In this document: positions 1 to 8,645 of the stretch, piece by piece
How positions within the stretch are numbered: the first letter of the stretch is position 1
Layout of the letters: the number at the start of each line of letters is the position of its first letter
Assembly (NCBI RefSeq): GCF_013364155.1
Contig: NZ_CP054916.1
Coordinates: forward strand, 5,825,001-5,889,000
Reading direction: 5' to 3'
Origin: Streptomyces sp. NA02950
GTDB taxonomy: Bacteria; Actinomycetota; Actinomycetes; Streptomycetales; Streptomycetaceae
DNA: 64,000 bases
The notes under the pieces: model-generated
Told to the model about the DNA's origin: nothing
The model's database searches: none
Seen by the model: the letters and a program-made list of their open reading frames with translations, nothing else
Translations under genes and position numbers: made by a program

Positions 1-70
1 GCTGCTGATCCTGCTGGTGATCACCCTGGTCTATCTGCGACTGCTGCGACGTCAGGGAGAAGAACTGTGA
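1..70 (+). CDS. Sugar ABC transporter permease, C-terminal end (partial)
   Basis: The frame open from base 2 encodes a strongly hydrophobic helix followed by a basic tail (ending RRQGEEL) and stops at 68-70. That is the usual C-terminal end of a MalF-type inner-membrane permease. Its stop overlaps the GTG start of the next permease, as in operons where the two permeases of one carbohydrate importer are translationally coupled. Only 22 residues are visible, so the assignment rests on the neighbour. Confidence 0.7.
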   Translation, partial: LLILLVITLVYLRLLRRQGEEL

Positions 71-936
71 GCCGTTCCCGCGCCCGGCTGCGGGTGCGCC
101 GCCCCTGGCGGCTGCTGGCCGAGGCCACGGCGCTGCTGGTGGCCGCCGTGGTCGCCTTCCCGCTCTACTGGATGGTGCTGTCCGCCTTCAAACCCGAGGG
201 CGAGATCCAGTCCACCGAGCCCCGCCCCTGGACCACCTCGCCCTCGCTGGACTCCTTCCGGCGCGTCTTCGAACAGCAGGACTTCGGGCGCTACTTCCTC
301 AACAGCCTGTTCGTGGCCGCCGTGGTGGTGGTGGTCTCCGCACTGATCGCCTTTCTCGCCGCGACCGCGGTCACCCGCTTCCGCTTCCGGCTCCGCACCA
401 CGCTGCTGATCATGTTCCTGGTCGCCCAGATGGTGCCGATCGAGGCGCTGACCATCCCGATGTTCTTCCTGATGCGGGACCTGGGGGAGACGGTGCCGGG
501 CATCGGGCTCAACACCCTGGGCTCGCTGATCGTGCCGCACATCGCCTTCTCGCTGCCGTTCGCCATCTGGATGCTGCGCGGCTTCGTCAAGGCCGTGCCC
601 GAGTCGCTGGAGGAGGCGGCCCACCTCGACGGCGCCAGCCGCTCCCGCTTCCTGTGGCAGATCCTCTTCCCCCTGGTCTTCCCCGGACTTGTCGCGACGA
701 GCGTCTTCTCCTTCATCTCCGCCTGGAACGACTTCCTCTTCGCCAAGTCCTTCATCATCAGCGCGACCGAGAACTCCACACTCCCGATGGCGCTGCTGGT
801 CTTCTTCAAGGACGAGGGCAACGACTGGGGAGGGATCATGGCCGGGTCCACCGTCATGACCATCCCCGTGCTGGTCTTCTTCGTACTCGTACAGCGCCGA
901 CTGGTCTCCGGGCTGGGCGGCGCGGTGAAGGACTAA
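67..936 (+). CDS. Carbohydrate ABC transporter permease (MalG family)
   Basis: This 289-residue protein has about six hydrophobic segments and the permease EAA loop (EEAAHLDGASRSRFLWQI, around residue 180) that contacts the ATPase. It would form the second membrane subunit of a CUT1-type sugar importer with the upstream partial permease. The GTG start overlaps the upstream stop. The gene ends 12 bases before a GH20 hexosaminidase, which suggests that the importer takes up N-acetylglucosamine oligomers or similar amino sugars; the substrate is inferred from context. No ATPase gene is present here, as usual for Streptomyces importers that share MsiK. Confidence 0.9.
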   Translation: MSRSRARLRVRRPWRLLAEATALLVAAVVAFPLYWMVLSAFKPEGEIQSTEPRPWTTSPSLDSFRRVFEQQDFGRYFLNSLFVAAVVVVVSALIAFLAATAVTRFRFRLRTTLLIMFLVAQMVPIEALTIPMFFLMRDLGETVPGIGLNTLGSLIVPHIAFSLPFAIWMLRGFVKAVPESLEEAAHLDGASRSRFLWQILFPLVFPGLVATSVFSFISAWNDFLFAKSFIISATENSTLPMALLVFFKDEGNDWGGIMAGSTVMTIPVLVFFVLVQRRLVSGLGGAVKD

Positions 937-948
937 GGACGGACACCC

Positions 949-2694
949 ATGCCCGGACCCGCCGGCTCCACCTCCACCCCCGGCCCCATTCCCGACCCCG
1001 CGAAAGCCCCGGCCCACGGCCTGGTCCCGGCCCCGCGGCGGACCTGGGCCACCCTGTCCGGCGGCGAGGGCCCGCTCCTCGACGAGCACACCCGGATCGA
1101 GGCCCGCCCCGGCACCGAACGCGTGGCCCGCTGGCTGCGCGCCACCGTCGGGGCGGCCACCGGACTGCCCCTGGCCCCGCACGGCCCCGGAGACGGGGAC
1201 GGAGACGCGGACGGCGGCGGGGGCCGGGTCCTGCTGCGCCTCGACCCCGACCTGGAGCGCCGACTCGGCCCCGAGGGCCATCGCGTCGTGGTGGACGACC
1301 GGGGAACCGTCGTGGAGGGCGGCAGCGAGACCGGTGTCTTCTGGGGCGCCCAGACCTTCCGTCAGCTCCTCGGCCCGGACGCCTTCCGCCGGGCCCCCAT
1401 CGACCCCGCCCGGCACCAGTGGCGGCTGCCCGCCCTCGGCGTCGAGGACGCCCCCCGCTTCCGCTGGCGCGGTCTGATGCTCGACGTGGCGCGGCACTTC
1501 ATGCCCAAGGACGGCGTCTTCGCCTATGTCGACCTGCTCGCCGCGCACAAGCTCAATGTGCTGCATCTGCATCTCACCGATGACCAGGGCTGGCGGCTGG
1601 AGATCCGGCGCTATCCGAAGCTCACCGAGGTCGGCGGCTGGCGCCCGCGCACCAAACTGGGCCACCGCGCCTCACCCCTGTGGGACCCGCGCCCGCACGG
1701 CGGTCACTACACCCAGGACGACATCCGCGAGATCGTGGCCTACGCCGCCGAGCGGCACATCACCGTCGTACCCGAGATCGACATCCCCGGGCACTCGGGC
1801 GCCGCCATCGCCGCCTATCCGGAGCTGGGCAACTCCGATGTCGTGGACACCGCCTCCCTCGGCGTCCTCACCACCTGGCGCACCAATCCGAACGTACTCT
1901 CCCCCACCGACAACACGCTCCGTTTCTACGAGAACGTGCTGGAGGAGGTCCTCGAACTGTTCCCCGGCACCTTCGTCCACCTCGGCGGCGACGAGTGCCC
2001 CAAGGACCAGTGGAAGGCGTCCCCGGCCGCCCAGGCGCGCATTCGCGACCTCGGTCTGGCGAACGAGGACGAGCTCCAGAGCTGGTTCATCCGGCACTTC
2101 GGGCTCTGGCTCCGGGAGCGCGGCCGCCGGCTGATCGGCTGGGACGAGATCCTGGAGGGCGGCACGGAGCGCGCCGGCGGGCTCGCGCCCGGCACCGCGG
2201 TGGCCTCCTGGCGGGGCTACGCGGGCGGTATCGCCGCGGCCCGCTCCGGTCACGACGTGGTCATGTGCCCCGAACAGCAGGTCTACTTCGACCACCGGCA
2301 GGCCGCGGGCGACGACGAGCCGGTGCCCATCGGCTATGTCCGCACCCTGGAGGACGTCTACCGTTTCGAACCGGTTCCCCCGCAGCTCGGCGAGGCCGAG
2401 GCCGGCCATGTGCTGGGCGCCCAGGCCAACGTCTGGACCGAGGTGATGGAGGACCGCCGCCGCGTCGATTACCAGACCTTTCCCCGGCTCGCCGCCTTCG
2501 CCGAGGTCGTCTGGTCCGCCCTGCCGCCGTCGCCCGAGAGGGACTTCACGGAGTTCGAGGGGCGCATGGCGGCGCACTACGCGCGTCTGGACGCGCTGGG
2601 CGTGAGCTACCGGCCGCCCACCGGTCCGCGCCCCTGGCAGCGGCGCCCCGGCATCCTCGGACGTCCGCTCGACGGATCGCCCCCGTTCGTGTGA
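949..2694 (+). CDS. Beta-N-acetylhexosaminidase, GH20
   Basis: The 581-residue protein hydrolyses terminal N-acetylhexosamines from chito-oligosaccharides or glycans. It has an N-terminal GH20b-like domain (residues about 30-160) and the GH20 barrel, with the signature HLHLTDDQGW near residue 205 and the catalytic pair D348-E349 in HLGGDECPKDQW. The Asp orients the substrate acetamido group and the Glu is the acid. No signal peptide is seen: the N-terminus is Pro/Gly-rich and polar, so the enzyme is probably cytoplasmic and acts on sugars brought in by the adjoining importer. The gene starts 12 bases after the permease stop, with GGAC upstream of the ATG. Confidence 0.93.
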   Translation: MPGPAGSTSTPGPIPDPAKAPAHGLVPAPRRTWATLSGGEGPLLDEHTRIEARPGTERVARWLRATVGAATGLPLAPHGPGDGDGDADGGGGRVLLRLDPDLERRLGPEGHRVVVDDRGTVVEGGSETGVFWGAQTFRQLLGPDAFRRAPIDPARHQWRLPALGVEDAPRFRWRGLMLDVARHFMPKDGVFAYVDLLAAHKLNVLHLHLTDDQGWRLEIRRYPKLTEVGGWRPRTKLGHRASPLWDPRPHGGHYTQDDIREIVAYAAERHITVVPEIDIPGHSGAAIAAYPELGNSDVVDTASLGVLTTWRTNPNVLSPTDNTLRFYENVLEEVLELFPGTFVHLGGDECPKDQWKASPAAQARIRDLGLANEDELQSWFIRHFGLWLRERGRRLIGWDEILEGGTERAGGLAPGTAVASWRGYAGGIAAARSGHDVVMCPEQQVYFDHRQAAGDDEPVPIGYVRTLEDVYRFEPVPPQLGEAEAGHVLGAQANVWTEVMEDRRRVDYQTFPRLAAFAEVVWSALPPSPERDFTEFEGRMAAHYARLDALGVSYRPPTGPRPWQRRPGILGRPLDGSPPFV

Positions 2695-2967
2695 GCCGCC
2701 CGCAAGCGGTGCACCCCGGCGCCCCGCCCCTGTCACCGTGGGACCCCACGCAAGCCCAAGTCGTACAAGGGTCCCTGAAACGTGGCAATCCACACTCGGC
2801 GGAGACAACGCCGTAAACCCGTACCATCCCCCAGGTCAGGGACGGATCCACGGATCACGGACCCTCGTGACGGCAGGCTCGGAAGATGTGCCAGAGTTGC
2901 CACGTCCGGGCTGTGAGCACGTACCGTACGGCGCAACAGCCGGGACACCGGGGAAGGGGCAGCTGGG

Positions 2968-3867
2968 TTGACCACGCACGCACCGCAGGCGGCGCACACG
3001 GTGACGTTGCCGGGCTCGCTCGATGAGGCCGTGGCGGCACTGACCGCCATGCCTGCCGCCGTGCCCGTCGCGGGCGGCACCGATCTGATGGCCGCGGTCA
3101 ACTCCGGCCTGCTGCGGCCCGCCGCGCTCGTCGGCCTCGGCCGGATCAGTGAGATCCGCGGCTGGCGCTATCTGGACGGGCACGCCCTGCTCGGCGCCGG
3201 GCTCACCCACGCGCGGATGGGCCGCCCCGACTTCGCCGCGCTGATCCCGGCGCTGGCCGCGGCCGCGCGGGCCGCCGGGCCACCACAGATCCGCAACGCG
3301 GGCACCCTCGGCGGCAACATCGTCAGCGCCGCCCCCACCGGCGACGCGCTGCCCGTGCTCGCCGCCCTGGAGGCCACCGTCATCATCGCCGGGCCCGAGG
3401 GCTCCCGTCGCGAGATCCCGGTCAGCCATCTGCTGGCCGGGGTCGAAATGCTGCGCCCCGGTGAACTCGTCGGATTCGTCCGGGTTCCGCTGCTGCACGC
3501 CCCGCAGACCTTCCTCAAGGCCACCGGCCGCACCGGCCCCGGCCGGGCCACCGCCTCGGTCGCCCTGGTGCTCGACCCGGCCCGGCGCGGAGTGCGCTGC
3601 GCGGTCGGGGCGGTCGCGCCGATGCCGCTGCGCCCGCTGGAGGCCGAGCGCTGGGTCGCCTCGCTGATCGACTGGGACGGTGAACGCGGCCATCTCGACC
3701 CGCAGGTCACCACGGCCTTCGGCGAGTACGTCGCCGCCGCGTGCATCCCCGACCCGGCACCGGCGGAGGACGGCGGTGAGCAGGTCACCCTGCCGCCCGC
3801 CGCGCTTCACCTGAGGCGTACGGTGGCAGCCCTGGCCCGCCGAGCACTGGGGAGGGCACTCGCGTGA
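2968..3867 (+). CDS. Molybdenum hydroxylase, FAD-binding subunit (CoxM/XdhB type)
   Basis: The 299-residue protein matches the FAD subunit of xanthine dehydrogenase/CO dehydrogenase-type hydroxylases. It shows the FAD loops VAGGTDLMAAVNSG (near residue 32) and RNAGTLGGNIVSAAPTGD (near 110), which bind the cofactor pyrophosphate. Its role is to pass electrons from the 2Fe-2S subunit to an acceptor. The start is a TTG preceded by GGGAAGGGG; no better ATG lies nearby. The stop overlaps the GTG of the Fe-S subunit by four bases, so the genes are translationally coupled. The substrate cannot be read from sequence. Confidence 0.88.
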   Translation: MTTHAPQAAHTVTLPGSLDEAVAALTAMPAAVPVAGGTDLMAAVNSGLLRPAALVGLGRISEIRGWRYLDGHALLGAGLTHARMGRPDFAALIPALAAAARAAGPPQIRNAGTLGGNIVSAAPTGDALPVLAALEATVIIAGPEGSRREIPVSHLLAGVEMLRPGELVGFVRVPLLHAPQTFLKATGRTGPGRATASVALVLDPARRGVRCAVGAVAPMPLRPLEAERWVASLIDWDGERGHLDPQVTTAFGEYVAAACIPDPAPAEDGGEQVTLPPAALHLRRTVAALARRALGRALA

Positions 3868-6218
3868 GTGACGAACAGCAGCCGCACCAACCGGAACCGG
3901 GGAGCGGTTGGCAGCCGATGCCGCACGGCTCCGACTGGGACGCCGAGTCGACGGCCTTCGTCCAGCTGCCGCCCGACTTCGCCTTCCCGGACCCGTCCGA
4001 CCCCACCGGCAGCTGGGACCCGCTCGCCGCGCCCGGCACGGGCTACACCCCGCCGCCGGTGACCGGCGAACACGGCGGACATGACGGCCCCAACGGACCG
4101 GACGGCCACGGCGCGCCCTCGCAGGGCGGCCAGTGGCAGCCCGAGCACGGCCAGCCCGCCCACGACCCGGGGGCCCATGACCCGGGCGCGACCGGGCAGT
4201 GGACCATGCCCGCGGAGACCGACGGTTCCGGCTACGGCTACGGGGGCCACTCCGACTCGTTCGGCACCCACCACGCGAACCAGTGGCCGACGCCCGCCGA
4301 GAACCCCCAGGCCCCGCAGACCGGTCACTGGCCGGTGCGGGGCGCGGAGCCGGTGGACGACTGGCCGGTGCCCGCCTCCTCCGACGACGGCACCGGCACA
4401 CCGGTGCACACCAGCCAGTGGACGATCCCGGTCGCGGGCGACGAGGTGGACGAGACCGGCGAGTACCGCGTCGACGACCACCCCGGCCCGGCCGCCCCGC
4501 CGTACGGCGGCGGGGCCCAGGGCGGCCCCCGGGACCCGCAGACCACCGCCGAGTGGCGGATGCCGTTCACCGGCGCCGCGCCGGAACAGCGGCAGGGCCG
4601 GCCCCAGCCGGATCAGCCGCAGCAGGGTCAGCCCCAGCAGGGTCATCAGCAGCCGGGGCAGACCGGCCAGTGGTCGATCCCGGCCGCCGCCGAGGGCTCG
4701 GAGGAGTCCGGAGGGTACGTGGTCGAGGGCCGTTCCGCGCCCGCGCCGCGCCCGGCCCCCGCCCGCCGTCCGCTGCGGATGCCCGGCACCGAGGACCGCG
4801 CACCGTCGCAGGCCCCCGGCGCGAACCCTCCCGGCGCGAACCAGGGAGCGCGGCCCGGCGCGGACCCGGGGGCGGACCCGGGCGCCGACCGGACCTGGCG
4901 CGGCTCCCCCGGGGACTCGGGCGAGTTCCCGGTCGAGGACGCGCACACGGGGCTGCGTACGCCGCCCCACGGCAGCCCCGTACCCGGAGCCCCCGGAGCC
5001 CCCGGCGGGCGGCCGTCCGCCGACGAGGTGGGCTGGCCCGCCCCCGCGCCCGGTGACTCCGGCGAGTACCCGATGGACCCCCAGCACGGGGGCCGGATGA
5101 CGCCTCCGCACGGCAGCCCGGCGCCCGGCATGCCGCAGCGGCCGGGCCGGCAGGGCGAGTTCGCGGGGGAGACCCACGCCGGGGACAGCCACGGCCGGGA
5201 CGCCCTCGGCCACACCCCGCACGCCGCCCCGGAGGACGGGACCGGCGCGCCCGCCGGTGACGCCGCCGACGGCGCCCGGCACCAGACCCCGCGGCACCCG
5301 GAGCCCGAAGCCGACGGCCATGAACAGACCACGGCCGAGGACGAGTTCACCGAGGCCCCAGAGGCCCCAGAGGCCCCAGAGGCCCCTGGGACGGCCGCGC
5401 CCACCGAGGACCCGGCCGACAGCCCGGCGGACGCCTCCGAGGCCGCTGACGGCCCCGCCGAGCCCCTTCCGGCCGACGCCCCGTCCGACCCCGCGGCCGG
5501 GACCGCCGAGCCGGACGCCCCGGCGGCGGACGCGGCGGACGCGACCGGCGAGAGCGACGCCGCCGACGCGGACCCGGTCCACAGCGAACATCCGCAAGCC
5601 TCGTACGTCCTGCACGTCAATGGCGCGGACCGGCCGGTGACCGACTCCTGGATCGGCGAGTCGCTGCTCTACGTGCTGCGCGAGCGGCTCGGCCTCGCAG
5701 GGGCCAAGGACGGCTGCTCCCAGGGCGAGTGCGGCGCCTGCTCGGTCCAGGTCGACGGGCGGCTGGTCGCCTCCTGCCTGGTGCCCGCCGCCACCGCAGC
5801 GGGCTCCGAGGTCCGTACCGTCGAGGGCCTGTCGGTCGACGGGCAGCCCTCCGACGTCCAGCGCGCCCTGGCCGAATGCGGCGCGGTGCAGTGCGGCTTC
5901 TGCGTACCGGGCCTCGCGATGACCGTGCACGACCTGCTCGAGGGCAACCACGCCCCCAGCGAGCAGGAGACCCGTCAGGCCATCTGCGGCAACCTCTGCC
6001 GCTGCTCCGGCTACCGGCCGGTCGTCGACGCCGTCCGCGAGGTCGTCGCCGCCCGCGAGGCGGCCGACGAGGCGGCGGCCGAGGACGCCGAGGACGGGGC
6101 CGCCGCCCACCAGGACGGGGCCCGCATTCCGCACCAGGCGGGCCCGCCCGGCCCGCACGGGATCAGCGGCAACGGGAGCGTGAACGGAACCGGCAGCGGC
6201 AGCGGAAGGGCATCATGA
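3864..6218 (+). CDS. 2Fe-2S subunit of molybdenum hydroxylase with giant disordered N-terminal extension
   Basis: The protein has 784 residues, whereas family members are usually 150-210. Only residues about 575-745 form the known fold: a plant-ferredoxin-like [2Fe-2S] site (C618, C623, C626, C638) and a second all-alpha [2Fe-2S] domain with CGFC and CGNLCRCSGY. The first 570 residues are rich in Pro, Gly, Asp and Gln with no globular domain. They contain repeated short units ending in W plus I/M/V plus P (TGQWTMP, SQWTIP, TGHWPV, TAEWRMP, TGQWSIP) and two copies of GDSGE(F/Y)P followed by TPPHGSP. The GTG start lies in the stop of the FAD subunit gene; the first 60 codons read as well-used Streptomyces codons, so the extension looks genuinely translated. 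Confidence 0.85.
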   Translation: MSDEQQPHQPEPGSGWQPMPHGSDWDAESTAFVQLPPDFAFPDPSDPTGSWDPLAAPGTGYTPPPVTGEHGGHDGPNGPDGHGAPSQGGQWQPEHGQPAHDPGAHDPGATGQWTMPAETDGSGYGYGGHSDSFGTHHANQWPTPAENPQAPQTGHWPVRGAEPVDDWPVPASSDDGTGTPVHTSQWTIPVAGDEVDETGEYRVDDHPGPAAPPYGGGAQGGPRDPQTTAEWRMPFTGAAPEQRQGRPQPDQPQQGQPQQGHQQPGQTGQWSIPAAAEGSEESGGYVVEGRSAPAPRPAPARRPLRMPGTEDRAPSQAPGANPPGANQGARPGADPGADPGADRTWRGSPGDSGEFPVEDAHTGLRTPPHGSPVPGAPGAPGGRPSADEVGWPAPAPGDSGEYPMDPQHGGRMTPPHGSPAPGMPQRPGRQGEFAGETHAGDSHGRDALGHTPHAAPEDGTGAPAGDAADGARHQTPRHPEPEADGHEQTTAEDEFTEAPEAPEAPEAPGTAAPTEDPADSPADASEAADGPAEPLPADAPSDPAAGTAEPDAPAADAADATGESDAADADPVHSEHPQASYVLHVNGADRPVTDSWIGESLLYVLRERLGLAGAKDGCSQGECGACSVQVDGRLVASCLVPAATAAGSEVRTVEGLSVDGQPSDVQRALAECGAVQCGFCVPGLAMTVHDLLEGNHAPSEQETRQAICGNLCRCSGYRPVVDAVREVVAAREAADEAAAEDAEDGAAAHQDGARIPHQAGPPGPHGISGNGSVNGTGSGSGRAS
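5352..5387 (+). repeat. Four tandem copies of a 9-base unit (GAGGCCCCA)
   Basis: Four head-to-tail units lie in frame inside the extended Fe-S subunit gene and encode EAP repeated. Such short perfect repeats can change number by slippage without breaking the frame. Confidence 0.85.
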
Positions 6219-8539
6219 CCGGAATCGCGGACGGCGCGGGAGCCGTCACCGCCACCCCCGCCGCCGGTACCCCCGTCTCGCCCCCGCCGTCCTCGATGGG
6301 CCTGGGCGTGTCCCTGCCCGCCGCCGACGCGGTGGCCAAGACCTCGGGCACCTTCCCGTACGCGGCCGACCTGTGGGCCGAGGGGCTGCTGTGGGCCGCC
6401 GTGCTGCGCTCCCCGCATCCGCACGCCCGCATCGTCTCCGTCGACACCGCCCAGGCCGCCCGGATGCCCGGCGTGCACGCCGTGGTCACCCACGCCGACG
6501 TACCCGGCGACGCCGCCCACGGCCGCCGCGTCGCCGACCGCCCCGTCTTCGCCAAGGACGTGGTCCGCCACCACGGCGAGCCGATCGCCGCCGTCGCCGC
6601 CGACCACCCCGACACCGCCCGGCTCGCCGCGGCCGCCATCGCCGTCGAATACGAGGTGCTGGACCCGGTCACCGACCCCGAGCAGGCGTTCGCCGCCGAG
6701 CCGCTGCACCCCGACGGCAATCTCGTCCGTCACATCCCGCTGAGCTTCGGCGACCCCGACGCCGTCGGCGAGGTCGTCGTCGAGGGCCTGTACCGCATCG
6801 GCCGCCAGGACCCCGCCCCCATCGGCGCCGAGGCGGGCCTCGCCGTACCGCGCCCCGACGGCGGCGTGGAGATCTACACCGCCTCCACCGACCCGCACGC
6901 CGACCGCGACCTTGCCGCCGCCTGCTTCGGTCTGGAGCCCGAGCGCGTCAAGGTCGTCGTCACCGGTGTGCCCGGCGCGATGGGCGAGCGCGAGGACCCC
7001 GGGATGCAGCTCCCGCTCGGCCTGCTCGCGCTGCGCACCGGCCACCCCGTCAAACTGGCCGCCACCCGCGAGGAGTCCTTCCTCGGCCACCCCCACCGCC
7101 ACCCCACCCTGCTGCGCTACCGCCACCACGCGGACGCCCAGGGCAAGCTGGTGAAGATCGAGGCCCAGATCCTGCTGGACGCGGGCGCGTACGCGGACTC
7201 CTCCGCCGACTCGCTCGCCGCCGCCGTCTCCTTCGCCTGCGGCCCCTACGTCGTCCCGCACGCCTTCATCGAGGGCTGGGCCGTGCGCACCAACAACCCG
7301 CCCTCCGGCCACGTCCGCGGCGAGGGCGCCATGCAGGTGTGCGCCGCGTACGAGGGCCAGATGGACAAGCTGGCCGCCAAGCTGGGCATCGACCCCGTCG
7401 AGATCCGGCTGCGCAACGCCATGGCCACCGGCGATCTGCTGCCCACCGGACAGACCGTCACCTGCCCGGCCCCGGTCGCCGAACTGCTCCAGGCCGTACG
7501 GGACGCCCCGCTGCCGCCCCTTCCCGAGGACGACCCCGAGGAGGAGTGGCTGCTGCCCGGCGGCCCCGAGGGCGCGGGCGACCCGGGCGCGGTGCGCCGC
7601 GGCGTCGGCTACGCGCTCGGCATGGTCCATATGCTCGGTGCCGAGGGCACCGACGAGGTCTCCACCGCCACCGTCAAGGTCACCGGACCGGTCGCCACCG
7701 TCATCTGCGCGGCCGTCGAGACCGGCCAGGGCTTCACCACCCTGGCCCGCCAGATCGTGCAGGAGGTCCTCGGTATCGAGGAGGTCCACGTCGCCCCCGT
7801 CGACACCGACCAGCCCCCCGCCGGACCCGCCTCGCGCGGCCGCCACACCTGGGTCTCGGGCGGCGCCGTCGAGCGCGCCGCCAAGATGGTCCGCACCCAG
7901 CTCCTCCAGCCGCTGGCCCACAAGTTCGGTATGTCCACCGAGCTGCTGACCATCGCCGACGGCAAGATCACCTCCTATGACGGCGTGCTCAGCACCACCG
8001 TCGAAGAGGCCCTGGAGGGCAAGGAGCTCTGGGCCACCGCCCAGTGCCGCCCCCACCCCACCGAACCGCTGGACGAGACCGGCCAGGGCGACGCCTTCGT
8101 CGGCCTCGCCTACTGCGCGGTGCGCGCCGTCGTCGACGTCGACATCGAGATCGGCGCCGTCCGCGTCGTCGACATGACCGTCGCCCAGGACGTCGGCCGC
8201 GTGCTCAACCCCCGCCAGCTGCGGTCCCGGATCGAATCCGGCGTCACCCTCGGCATCGGCGCGGCGCTCACCGAGAACCTCCGTACCTCCCGCGGTGTGG
8301 TCCGCCACCCGGACCTCACCGGCTACGCCCTGCCGACCGCCCTGGACGTCCCCGAGATCCGGATCGTCAAACTGGTCGAGGAACGCGACGTGGTCGCCCC
8401 CTTCGGCGCCAAGGCCGCCAGCGCGGTCCCGGTCGTCACCTCCCCGGCCGCCGTGGCCGCCGCCGTCCGCGCGGCCACCGGCCGCCCGGTCAACCGCCTC
8501 CCGATCCGGCCACAGGCCGCGGTGGTCAACCGGGGCTGA
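6215..8539 (+). CDS. Molybdopterin-binding subunit, xanthine dehydrogenase family (degenerate active site)
   Basis: The 774-residue protein has the overall plan of XdhA/CoxL large subunits: an N-terminal aldehyde-oxidase a/b hammerhead (residues about 30-150) and a C-terminal Mo-cofactor region. The ATG overlaps the Fe-S subunit stop (ATGA) and follows GGAAGGG. Several canonical signatures are altered. The C-terminal motif that normally reads GAKGVGE reads GAKAASA, so the catalytic Glu is Ala. The GGGFGGK loop reads VPGAMGER, and the R-G-F-G-x-P-Q loop reads RGEGAMQ. The remaining motifs (GQGFTTLARQ, ETGQGDAFVGLAYC) are recognisable. It may be a divergent hydroxylase with another mechanism or substrate, or an inactive one. 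Confidence 0.82.
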   Translation: MTGIADGAGAVTATPAAGTPVSPPPSSMGLGVSLPAADAVAKTSGTFPYAADLWAEGLLWAAVLRSPHPHARIVSVDTAQAARMPGVHAVVTHADVPGDAAHGRRVADRPVFAKDVVRHHGEPIAAVAADHPDTARLAAAAIAVEYEVLDPVTDPEQAFAAEPLHPDGNLVRHIPLSFGDPDAVGEVVVEGLYRIGRQDPAPIGAEAGLAVPRPDGGVEIYTASTDPHADRDLAAACFGLEPERVKVVVTGVPGAMGEREDPGMQLPLGLLALRTGHPVKLAATREESFLGHPHRHPTLLRYRHHADAQGKLVKIEAQILLDAGAYADSSADSLAAAVSFACGPYVVPHAFIEGWAVRTNNPPSGHVRGEGAMQVCAAYEGQMDKLAAKLGIDPVEIRLRNAMATGDLLPTGQTVTCPAPVAELLQAVRDAPLPPLPEDDPEEEWLLPGGPEGAGDPGAVRRGVGYALGMVHMLGAEGTDEVSTATVKVTGPVATVICAAVETGQGFTTLARQIVQEVLGIEEVHVAPVDTDQPPAGPASRGRHTWVSGGAVERAAKMVRTQLLQPLAHKFGMSTELLTIADGKITSYDGVLSTTVEEALEGKELWATAQCRPHPTEPLDETGQGDAFVGLAYCAVRAVVDVDIEIGAVRVVDMTVAQDVGRVLNPRQLRSRIESGVTLGIGAALTENLRTSRGVVRHPDLTGYALPTALDVPEIRIVKLVEERDVVAPFGAKAASAVPVVTSPAAVAAAVRAATGRPVNRLPIRPQAAVVNRG

Positions 8540-8645
8540 GGCCCGGTCGATTGTCCGAGATACGTAACAGAGGGATCCCTTCCCGCCCCAACTCCGTCCT
8601 CCTGGGTGCGATAGCGGCACAGGAGACAAGTGGAGCGAGGCGGAC

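Noticed and set aside
52..1665. Long minus-strand open frame (537 codons) across the permease and hexosaminidase genes
   Set aside because: It is a GC-driven shadow: Gly/Ala/Glu-rich low-complexity product, no ribosome site, and it covers two well-supported genes.
5729..6214. Extension of the molybdenum subunit upstream of 6215
   Set aside because: The upstream part is an out-of-frame reading of the Fe-S subunit; the ATG at 6215 has GGAAGGG and the normal family N-terminus.
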